Positions 30,330 to 37,877 of a DNA stretch of 37,877 nt are shown in pieces. Under the pieces are notes generated by a model, which ran no database searches, was not told the DNA's origin, and saw only the letters and a program-made list of their open reading frames with translations. Position 1 is the stretch's first letter, and each line of letters starts with the position of its first letter. The DNA is from Bacteroides sp. SM23_62_1. Lineage in GTDB: Bacteria; Bacteroidota; Bacteroidia; Bacteroidales; SM23-62. The translations under genes and the position numbers were made by a program. Location: the NCBI GenBank assembly GCA_001304505.1, contig LJUQ01000022.1:1-37877 (forward strand). Reading direction: 5' to 3'.

Positions 30330-32506
30330 ATAGCATTAATTGATAATCCTTTTCCCTTCACAGAAAATTGTTTTAAACCATTGTTGTCCAATTCAATAGT
30401 ACTGAAAGATTCAGCTATACACTGACCAAAAATTTTGTTTCTGGCTTCCGATATAAGAACGATCTTTGATGGGGAGATCTCATTATCGATAAAATCGTAA
30501 GTAATAGCATATTCAGATTGCAGGAATTTCCAGAATGGGGCGACAAAATCCTGAAGACTGAGTAATGGCTGTTTATAAATCAGGTTTAATGGGAATTTAT
30601 CGTGAAGGACCAGGTTTGAATAAAATCCCTGCTGAATTTTAAAAGCTGAAATAAAGAAAAAGTATAATAAAGTATTTTTCCTGCCCTCATAATGTTTGAA
30701 ATAGAGAAGGTTACCGTCGTTGGTAAACCACGCTTTGGAATGATCCTGTTGACAGACGATATAAGTATTATTGTATGGATCGGTTTGAACTTCCCATGTT
30801 TCGGTAAATTCATCTTTATTATTATTCACCTGGAATGCGAGTTTATATCCAGGTATAAAATTGAATGCGTTGTGAATCAAATCGTTCACTTCTATGTTTG
30901 AAACCTTCTGATCCTGTTGTGGAATTTCAAATTGTTTTAATTCAAAATCTTTTTCAGAGAGAAGGATATAGTAGCTAAAGGGATAATGCATGGTTGGGGA
31001 TCCAATATAGGGAGTTGATTGGAACTGAATATGCAGATGCGGGTAGGGTGACCTGCCTGAATTCCCACAATTTCCGACAATATCTCCTTCCTTAACACGA
31101 TCTCCAGGTTTTACTTTGATGGATTCTGATTTAAGATGGCTAAGAGAGCTAAAAAGTGTATCACCGTGTTTGATTATCACCGTATTACCCCAGTTCTCAT
31201 GGATATTCACATCACCTATTTTGTTATCCGGAATATCATCCTCAACATGTTCAATAGTACCATCTGCCGGTGCCAGTACAGCTTTATCAAAACAGTAGTA
31301 ATCTGTTAAAAGTTCACCCTTATTTTTATATTGCTTTTTATCCGCATCAGTAATTACGAAATCCCATGCATGCCTCCATTCGGCTTTGTGGGTATGTTCT
31401 CCGTCATGTGCCTGGGTGATTGTCCAGGTACCATAAAAGGGTAATTTAACCGGTATCATATTATGCCTGAAACGGATCAGGTCATTATGAAATGAATACA
31501 GATTTTTTTCCGGCGAATTTTGTTGAATAAGTACTTCTGTGAGTTTTGGAGAAAAATTCACCCTGAATTTTAATGAATAGAGAAATAACAGTACAATAAT
31601 GTTAAAAGGCAGAGAATAGACAGGTAGGATAAATACCCCAAATATTGTGGATAAGCTTATTGTAAGGATTGCCACTATAGGTACCAGAACCAGAACCCAT
31701 AGATAGGATCTGGCAGAGGGAATGATAAAGAATCCCCCAAGGGCAATTGAGGTAAGAATATAATTGAAACCGATATAACTGTAACTCAGTTCAGATATGT
31801 CAGCACCAATTATTTCGTAAAAAAGATAAGCAGCATAAAATCCCAGCAGAGAAAGTGTAAAGGATATCCTGGAATACAATAACAATCCAATAGCGATTAA
31901 TATTCCTGAAAGAATGTTAAACTGGAAAAGTATAGCACCCAGGGAGATCAGGTATATTCTTATGGATCGTGCAACATGAAGATCGTTCCACCATTCATAA
32001 ATGCGGACCAGGAAATTTCCTCCAATTATATACAGATCATTAAAGGTATAAATACCCCGCTCACTGATACCCAGAACAGTAAAATCTCTTGTTGCGAGTG
32101 TAAAAATCCATATACTTAGAAGAAAAGGTATACTGAGATAAGGAAGAGCATATTTCCCAATAACACCCTGCATGGAAACGGCAATAAACAGGGTAAAAAG
32201 TGCTGCCAGTATAATGATCATCAAAAGGAAGAAATCGGGGCGGTAGTAAATACCCAGGGCCAATCCCACCAGCAGACTGTTAAAACCATAAATTCCTTTT
32301 GAGATTGTTTGTTTATGAAGACCGAAAAGATATCCTGCACTGTTTGTTATGATCACTGAAACCAATCCAAAGAGCCCTGCATAAAAATCCACGAAGGTGA
32401 CCAGAAGTATGATAACAGAAAATATTCTGTTATCTGAAAAAAAAACCTGGGAATAGCTATTCAGGATTCCTTTAAAGAAAAGAGATATGTCATCTTTTTT
32501 GATCAT
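30305..32506 (-). CDS. urea transporter (UT family) fused to a C-terminal M23 peptidase domain
   Basis: N-terminal polytopic region with SQVFFSDNRIFSVIILLVTF and KGIYGFNSLLVGLALGIYY (UT pattern); C-terminal LAPADGTIEHVEDD...NWGNTVIIKHGDTLFSSLSHLKSESIKVKPGDRVKEGDIVGNCGNSGRSPYPHLHIQF (M23). Confidence 0.87.
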   Translation of the reverse strand: MIKKDDISLFFKGILNSYSQVFFSDNRIFSVIILLVTFVDFYAGLFGLVSVIITNSAGYLFGLHKQTISKGIYGFNSLLVGLALGIYYRPDFFLLMIIILAALFTLFIAVSMQGVIGKYALPYLSIPFLLSIWIFTLATRDFTVLGISERGIYTFNDLYIIGGNFLVRIYEWWNDLHVARSIRIYLISLGAILFQFNILSGILIAIGLLLYSRISFTLSLLGFYAAYLFYEIIGADISELSYSYIGFNYILTSIALGGFFIIPSARSYLWVLVLVPIVAILTISLSTIFGVFILPVYSLPFNIIVLLFLYSLKFRVNFSPKLTEVLIQQNSPEKNLYSFHNDLIRFRHNMIPVKLPFYGTWTITQAHDGEHTHKAEWRHAWDFVITDADKKQYKNKGELLTDYYCFDKAVLAPADGTIEHVEDDIPDNKIGDVNIHENWGNTVIIKHGDTLFSSLSHLKSESIKVKPGDRVKEGDIVGNCGNSGRSPYPHLHIQFQSTPYIGSPTMHYPFSYYILLSEKDFELKQFEIPQQDQKVSNIEVNDLIHNAFNFIPGYKLAFQVNNNKDEFTETWEVQTDPYNNTYIVCQQDHSKAWFTNDGNLLYFKHYEGRKNTLLYFFFISAFKIQQGFYSNLVLHDKFPLNLIYKQPLLSLQDFVAPFWKFLQSEYAITYDFIDNEISPSKIVLISEARNKIFGQCIAESFSTIELDNNGLKQFSVKGKGLSINAICQPDQLL

Positions 32507-32523
32507 GCGGATAATTCGCCTGT

Positions 32524-33870
32524 TTAAGCCAGGTGATCTGGAATTTTTTCTGAAGCTATAATATCTTCCAGTTTCTCAGCTTTCCTGATAATATGATCAT
32601 TTCCATTGATATCAATGAGAACAACATTGGGTCTGAGTGTAATAAACTGCATCCATTGTGACATATTATATGCTCCAATACGTTTAATTACAAAATGGTC
32701 TCCTTTTTTCAAGATAGGAAAGGCAATCGCTTCCCTGAGTACATCGATGTTCATGCACAGAGGGCCGTAGATCGTTGACTCTTCAAGATGTTCAGAAGAT
32801 GATTTTGCAGGATGAATTTCATGTTCATACCAGAAGGATGTAAACATCAGATTAACGCCAATATCAACAATCGTTGCTCTTCTTCCATCGGACAGCCTTT
32901 TATTGGCAATGACAGTTCCTACCAAATACCCGGCATCATCGATCAATGCGCGTCCGGTCTCAAGGATAAGAACAGGGAGCTTTCTTGGATTGATCTCAGA
33001 ATTAAGAAGTGCGGAAGTAATGGCCTCGGCATATTCATCAAATGTAGGGACAGTATCTTTTCCCGGGAGATATGCTCCTTTAAGCGTATTTTTAGAAGCA
33101 AATCCACCTCCGATATCGATATACTTCAGATTAACACCAAATTTCTTCTCGAGCCTGAAAGCCAGGTCAGCCAGTTTGGCCATCGCTACCTTGTAAGCAT
33201 TTGCGGAAAGCATATATGTACCAATATGTGTATGTAAACCAGCAAGTTCAAGTTTTTCATTGATCATGATCCGGTTAATAGCATCCCACGCTTCTCCATT
33301 CTCATAATTAAATCCGAACCTGTCCCACATCGGAAAAACACCGGTATCCATGTTGACCCTGATCGCGACTTTTGGTTTTTTATTCAGCTTACCCGCAATA
33401 TCTATGATCGCGTACATTTCATCGAAATGATCAATATGGATAAATGAATCGTTATGGATTGCACATTCCAGGTCATCATCCGTTTTGTCCGGACCATTAA
33501 ATATGATCTGTGATCCATTAACACCATTATGCAACGCTTTATCATATTCAAAGCGGGAAACCACTTCAGCCCATGATCCTTCCTGATGAAATACCCTGCA
33601 AACTGCATTCAGATAATTGGTCTTATAAGACCAGGCAAATTGAACTTTAGGATAACGGGTTGCAAATGCCTGTTTTGCTCTTGCCATAGTCTCACGGATA
33701 TTTTTTTCGGAGATAACATACAAAGGAGATCCAAATTTTTCAATTAAATCTTCAACAGGATATTCGTCAATGCTGGATATGGCATCGATTCGCACAGGCA
33801 TACCAAATTTACTGGGCATACCGGCACTTAATTTTTTAATATATGGTCGTTCAAATGGTTTTTTTTCCAT
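32524..33870 (-). CDS. fold-type III PLP-dependent decarboxylase (diaminopimelate/ornithine decarboxylase-like)
   Basis: FAWSYKTNYL (PLP lysine region), LAGLHTHIGTYM, YIDIGGGFAS, ILETGRALIDDAGYLVG, YGPLCMNIDVL. Confidence 0.87.
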   Translation of the reverse strand: MEKKPFERPYIKKLSAGMPSKFGMPVRIDAISSIDEYPVEDLIEKFGSPLYVISEKNIRETMARAKQAFATRYPKVQFAWSYKTNYLNAVCRVFHQEGSWAEVVSRFEYDKALHNGVNGSQIIFNGPDKTDDDLECAIHNDSFIHIDHFDEMYAIIDIAGKLNKKPKVAIRVNMDTGVFPMWDRFGFNYENGEAWDAINRIMINEKLELAGLHTHIGTYMLSANAYKVAMAKLADLAFRLEKKFGVNLKYIDIGGGFASKNTLKGAYLPGKDTVPTFDEYAEAITSALLNSEINPRKLPVLILETGRALIDDAGYLVGTVIANKRLSDGRRATIVDIGVNLMFTSFWYEHEIHPAKSSSEHLEESTIYGPLCMNIDVLREAIAFPILKKGDHFVIKRIGAYNMSQWMQFITLRPNVVLIDINGNDHIIRKAEKLEDIIASEKIPDHLA

Positions 33871-33996
33871 CTTATTATCAATTTTCAGGTTTGTAGTCTG
33901 GTATGATTAGTTATGACAGCATAAATATTATGTCAGAATGTTATCTGCATCAGTTTGATTAATAGATATTCAAAACGTTTAATGTTTGACATATGA

Positions 33997-35043
33997 TTAT
34001 AATTCCCCCCGTGTAGATAGTTTTTCAAATTCATAGAGGTCAGTTATCAGATCATAGGAATATCTGATGAACATTTTGCCGATCTCATACGTCTCAAATG
34101 GTTTGACCTCCATACCGAGAGCCAGTTTAACAAGTGCTTCAGGAAGGTTTTGCCCGGCTCCAACAGCAAGGTATACCCAGGCAGGAATCCTTGGATTTAT
34201 TTCGATGACATGTAATTCATTCTTTTGGGACCTTATCAGTTCAAGTTCCATTCCTCCGCGCCACTTCATTGAATGGATAATTTTATGTGTGAGGTTAAGC
34301 ATTTTTTTATCATCAAGTGTAATACCTGCCCATGCTTTTCCCTTGTCCGTAATATATTGCTTTCTCATTGGGACAGCTCCAATTGTATTTCCCACACCAT
34401 CACCTAGGGCCACTACATTGACTTCTGTTCCCCGGATAAATTCCTGTATAATAATTGGCAATCCCCATTTTGCACTGATTTTATTGAAGTACATCCTGAC
34501 CTGTTCAGGATTATAAGCAAGATAAGCATCATAAAATTTTCCTTTTACCATAACCGGATATTCAAAATCATCTCTTATTTTTTCAATATCATTTTGATTA
34601 AGAATTGGTTTACTCTTTGGTACCAGGACGTCATATTTTTTACCAAAATCATTCAAATTAGCTTTATGGCGCTCTTCCAGGTGTTGCAACGAGGGCAGGA
34701 ATGTCTTGATTCCAATCTCTTTTAGGACTTTTTCTGATTTCATAAAGGCATAGAGTTCTGAATCGAAATTAGGGATCAGAACATCTATCGGATCTTTAAG
34801 GCTAATCTGCCTGATCCTCTCCATCAGCGCATCCGCCCCTTCTGTGGGATAGGGGATCTGGTATGCTTTGTCAACAATATTATGCATATAAATAGCCGGT
34901 TCAAGACTTTCATAGGCAAGGCCAATTATCCTTGGATCAAACAGTTCTGATTCTCTTATTGCCCTGATAACAGGAACACCCGGACCAGGATTATCTGTAT
35001 TGTTCAACCCCGTAGCGGCGATATTTACCTTAATCTTCTTCAT
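33997..35043 (-). CDS. ATP-grasp domain protein; start trimmed to ATG MKKIKVNIAATG
   Basis: N-terminal pre-ATP-grasp domain; DFEYPVMVKGKFYDAYLA, IIIQEFIRGTEVNVVALGDG, GGMELELIRSQKNELHVIEINPRIPAWVYLAVGAG. Confidence 0.87.
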   Translation of the reverse strand: MKKIKVNIAATGLNNTDNPGPGVPVIRAIRESELFDPRIIGLAYESLEPAIYMHNIVDKAYQIPYPTEGADALMERIRQISLKDPIDVLIPNFDSELYAFMKSEKVLKEIGIKTFLPSLQHLEERHKANLNDFGKKYDVLVPKSKPILNQNDIEKIRDDFEYPVMVKGKFYDAYLAYNPEQVRMYFNKISAKWGLPIIIQEFIRGTEVNVVALGDGVGNTIGAVPMRKQYITDKGKAWAGITLDDKKMLNLTHKIIHSMKWRGGMELELIRSQKNELHVIEINPRIPAWVYLAVGAGQNLPEALVKLALGMEVKPFETYEIGKMFIRYSYDLITDLYEFEKLSTRGEL

Positions 35044-35284
35044 CTTCGTCAATCAACTGATAATACTTTAACATTCCGACAAAATCGAAAAAATATTTCT
35101 CAAAGCTTACAGGATCAATTTCATATTGATTTGTGAAATGGGTGGTTATTTCCTCAGCAGATTTATCATCCCTTAAAAGTTCAAGAATTTCCAGTCCCAC
35201 CTCATTAAGACTAAAAGAATCACCGGATGTAGGGTCGAAAATAAATCCTGATTCACTGATCGCAATGTTCTTTCTTAATTTCAT
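35030..35284 (-). CDS. PqqD-like protein (RRE-type winged helix) with acidic tail
   Basis: GFIFDPTSGDSFSLNEVGLEILELLRDDKSAEEITTHFTNQYEIDPVSFEKYFFDFVGMLKYYQLIDEDEED matches the PqqD pattern. Confidence 0.82.
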   Translation of the reverse strand: MKLRKNIAISESGFIFDPTSGDSFSLNEVGLEILELLRDDKSAEEITTHFTNQYEIDPVSFEKYFFDFVGMLKYYQLIDEDEED

Positions 35285-35402
35285 AATTATCGGGAAATTT
35301 ATGTTATTACAAATATGAAACGAATAAAAAAATTAACTGTTATAAAATTCTGATAAAATGTTATGAAATTATGTATGTTATTTGGCAGTAATGAAATGAG
35401 GA

Positions 35403-35996
35403 TCAATACAATTTATCGAGAGGAATTTTAAGTGATTGTCTTTTCTCTTTAAAATCACTTACTGAAAAACCGGTGATCTTTTTAAATTGAGCAGACAGGT
35501 ATTGTACGCTGGAATAATCCATCATATAAGCTATTTCACTGAGTGTGAACTCACCGGAAAAAATCAGTTCTTTTATTCTCTCAATTTTTTGTAGGATAAT
35601 AAATCGTTCAAGTGTCAGAGGTTCGTGGGCAGAAAACAATCGTGATAAATACTGGTAATTATATCCAAGTTTTTCAACAAGGTAATCAGCTTTTCTGGCA
35701 ATTGAATCAACATTATTCATATAGTGAATCAATTCAATAATTGCTGTTTTTATTTGTTCAACAATTTGTTTTTCCCTGGTCTGAATTATATCAAGTCCAA
35801 TTGATTGGATAATTGAGTAAATCTTCTCCATTGTAATCCTTTCGGGGTCATGACTGATTGTTACTGATCCCAGACGAATCTCATGAACAATAATTCCTTC
35901 TTCCTGGAGTCTCTCCCTGAGCAGAATAATGCAACAGTTAGAGATCATGTTTTTAATAGCGAGGATTTCAGTAATGAGTCTGTTTTTTCCTGTCAT
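35403..35996 (-). CDS. AraC family regulator with HMA-like N-terminal domain
   Basis: C-terminal AraC HTH (FTLSEIAYMMDYSSVQYLSAQFKKITGFSVSDFKEKRQ); N-terminal ITEILAIKNMISNCCIILLRERLQEEGIIVHEIRLGSVTI resembles HMA ferredoxin-like fold. Confidence 0.87.
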   Translation of the reverse strand: MTGKNRLITEILAIKNMISNCCIILLRERLQEEGIIVHEIRLGSVTISHDPERITMEKIYSIIQSIGLDIIQTREKQIVEQIKTAIIELIHYMNNVDSIARKADYLVEKLGYNYQYLSRLFSAHEPLTLERFIILQKIERIKELIFSGEFTLSEIAYMMDYSSVQYLSAQFKKITGFSVSDFKEKRQSLKIPLDKLY

Positions 35997-36228
35997 TGCT
36001 TATATATTCTATTCACACTCTGTTCTTATTACTCACCTTTTCTGCCTTAACTACGATCACAAAAGCAGACTGCCCCTTTTCTGGAGGAAGAATATTCAAA
36101 TAAGGCGTGAGCGGGCAATATACTGCACCATAATTACCCGATAACCTCAGAATTTTCTGTTTTATAATTATATACCTGCCTGCATAAAGGGAGGTAAAAA
36201 TATTACCGTTTTAAGTTTATATTGCCAA

Positions 36229-37182
36229 TCAATTTGTTAAATCTGATTCCTTAACGCCGTATTTCTCTTCTTCTTCGCAGCTGCCTGCCGGTTCTATATG
36301 TATCATAATATCAAAAATATTATCCATATCATTCCGTATCGCTTTTTCTGTATTACAGGCGATTTTATGCGCTTCCTGGATTGTAATTGTACTGTCGACC
36401 TCAATATCAAGTGCGATCATAAAATAATTTCCGATTTTCCTGATCCTGAGACGATGAGGATTATAAGCACCTTCCACTTTTTCAATAGCTTTAAATACTT
36501 TCTGATACAATCCCTTATCTGATACACCATCCATCAAGTCACGGTTGGTCTGCATAAAGATCTGAATACCAACTTTAATGATCCATACACTTACAATCAA
36601 TGCTGTTACAGAATCAAGTACCGGCATTTTAAGGATGAAAGTGAAGAACAAACCAACCAGGACAGCCAGGGAAATCAGCACATCATTCTGCATGTTTCTT
36701 GCATTTGCTTTCAACATTTCACTGTTGGTCTGTTTACCTTTCCGGAACTGGTGTACTGATAGTAATATCTTACCAGCAACGGAGACCAGTGTTACATAGA
36801 TGGCCAGCATTTCAGGCATTTCCCGTACCTTTCCTTCAATAAATCCATGAACTGTTGTAATGGCCAGTTGAGCTCCGGCGAAAAATATGATGAAAGCAAG
36901 TGCTTTGGTAGCAATCGTATCGGCTTTAAGATATCCATAAGGATATTCCGGACTGGGAGGCCGTCGCATTACTCTAGCTGTGAAAAGTGTTATTAATGAT
37001 GTTACAATATCACTTGCAGAATCAATGCCATCTGCCAGAACAGCCAGACTGCCCGATATAACGCCTGCAATTATTTTAAGAACGGAAAGGAAAATATTTC
37101 CCGATACAGCAATCCACGAAGCCCTGATGATACTCTGGATATTTGTTAACACCGAGTTGGATCTTTTACGTGCTAATACCAA
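36229..37182 (-). CDS. cation diffusion facilitator (CDF) family transporter
   Basis: SLAVLADGIDSASDIVTSLITLFTARVMRRPPSPEYPYGY; NDVLISLAVLVGL; C-terminal cytoplasmic domain ALDIEVDSTITIQEAHKIA. Confidence 0.94.
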   Translation of the reverse strand: MVLARKRSNSVLTNIQSIIRASWIAVSGNIFLSVLKIIAGVISGSLAVLADGIDSASDIVTSLITLFTARVMRRPPSPEYPYGYLKADTIATKALAFIIFFAGAQLAITTVHGFIEGKVREMPEMLAIYVTLVSVAGKILLSVHQFRKGKQTNSEMLKANARNMQNDVLISLAVLVGLFFTFILKMPVLDSVTALIVSVWIIKVGIQIFMQTNRDLMDGVSDKGLYQKVFKAIEKVEGAYNPHRLRIRKIGNYFMIALDIEVDSTITIQEAHKIACNTEKAIRNDMDNIFDIMIHIEPAGSCEEEEKYGVKESDLTN

Positions 37183-37293
37183 AACTATAAAATAAAAAAT
37201 AAATGCTTTATGTTCTTTAATAGAGCTTGCTTGGACAGTGGTTAAAAAAACGTTAATATTCTTGAAAACTTAGATTTTAATCGATTGTTGCAC

Positions 37294-37301
37294 TACTTTT
37301 G
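37294..37301 (+). promoter_or_regulatory. putative -7 element TACTTTTG upstream of the Cys-rich protein gene
   Basis: TAnnTTTG match only 7 nt before the ATG, which would imply a very short leader or leaderless transcript. Confidence 0.3.
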
Positions 37302-37308
37302 ACTATCT

Positions 37309-37770
37309 ATGAAAATTTTCAGGAAAATATTAACATCTTTTATAACGATAGCATTCCTTATGCCAACAACAGGCTTTTATTATGTAAGGCATAATTGTTT
37401 ACAGTCGGGCAAGCAAGAAATCGTATTATTTTACAAGTCAGAATGTTGTAATACAGAATCGAAAAGTCAGAATTGTTGTGATAGAAATAAACGGCATAAA
37501 AGTACTACGGAAAAGCAGACGTGTTCATATAATCTGACAGCAAATCATGAGGATTGTTGTGTTAACCAGGTGAATTACCTCAAAGATGATTCTGAGTATG
37601 ATATTAAGGAAAAATGCAATAAATCCAATCCAGTTTATGAAACTTGTTCTTTAATATATCCGGTTAGATCACCTTTGTCAGATTTAGTTCATTCATTTAC
37701 TGAGATTACATTACCACCCCTGATAACTTCAATTGATATTCTGAATCAGACTTGCAAACTGATTTTATGA
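37309..37770 (+). CDS. Cys-rich secreted protein, HYC_CC_PP-like family
   Basis: Signal peptide, then RHNCL...SECCN...QNCCDRN...DCCVNQ and late LPPL; follows the His/Cys, CC, PP pattern. Confidence 0.65.
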   Translation: MKIFRKILTSFITIAFLMPTTGFYYVRHNCLQSGKQEIVLFYKSECCNTESKSQNCCDRNKRHKSTTEKQTCSYNLTANHEDCCVNQVNYLKDDSEYDIKEKCNKSNPVYETCSLIYPVRSPLSDLVHSFTEITLPPLITSIDILNQTCKLIL

Positions 37771-37844
37771 TCTATTCCTCCCGAAGGCATTAAAGATGCC
37801 TGATATATTATAATATTATTCACAAATAATTAAGGAGGAAAGTT

Positions 37845-37877
37845 ATGACCAGACAATTAATTATAATTATAAGCTTG
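37845..37877 (+). CDS. start of a further CDS running off the window (MTRQLIIIISL...)
   Basis: Strong Shine-Dalgarno-like AAGGAGGAAAG just upstream, ATG then hydrophobic signal-like residues. Confidence 0.5.
   Translation, partial: MTRQLIIIISL

Noticed and set aside
32812-33237. Plus-strand ORFs of 141 aa and 97 aa
   Set aside because: Antisense to the PLP decarboxylase gene.
34067-34516. Plus-strand ORF of 149 aa
   Set aside because: Antisense to the well-supported ATP-grasp gene.
37785-37801. Small hairpin AGGCAT-TAAAG-ATGCCT after the Cys-rich gene
   Set aside because: Only 6-bp stem without a T-tract; too weak to call a terminator.
1-37877. CRISPR arrays, tRNA/rRNA genes, transposons or prophage
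   Set aside because: No regularly spaced repeats, cloverleaf-like sequences, transposase or phage proteins recognised by eye; a tRNAscan or Rfam scan would be needed to exclude small RNAs.

Overview
The window looks like Bacteroidota chromosome: AT-rich, with TAnnTTTG-like -7 elements, a T9SS C-terminal sorting domain, and Bacteroidota-style operons such as flippase-dut-TPR-DUF4292-EnvC. Most of it is housekeeping: partial polA, queD, polyprenyl synthetase, uvrC, ade, mnmG, ybeY, dut, pheS, ruvB, nadA and hemW. I saw no CRISPR array, prophage, transposase, rRNA or tRNA. The most notable observations are: (1) a perfect 16-bp palindrome TGTTCCACGTGGAACA abutting the mnmG stop codon, matching the ParB centromere site parS; (2) a minus-strand run (about 28.5-35.3 kb) of PqqD-like protein, ATP-grasp ligase, fold-type III PLP decarboxylase, urea transporter fused to an M23 peptidase domain, TPR/beta-barrel protein and TPR protein, which is a candidate uncharacterised system; (3) an AraC-type regulator with a degenerate HMA-like N-terminus beside a CDF metal transporter and a Cys-rich HYC_CC_PP-like protein; (4) an uncalled 56-aa membrane protein with a GTG start; (5) strong palindromes in intergenic regions. 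All family calls were made by eye from the translations, with no database search.
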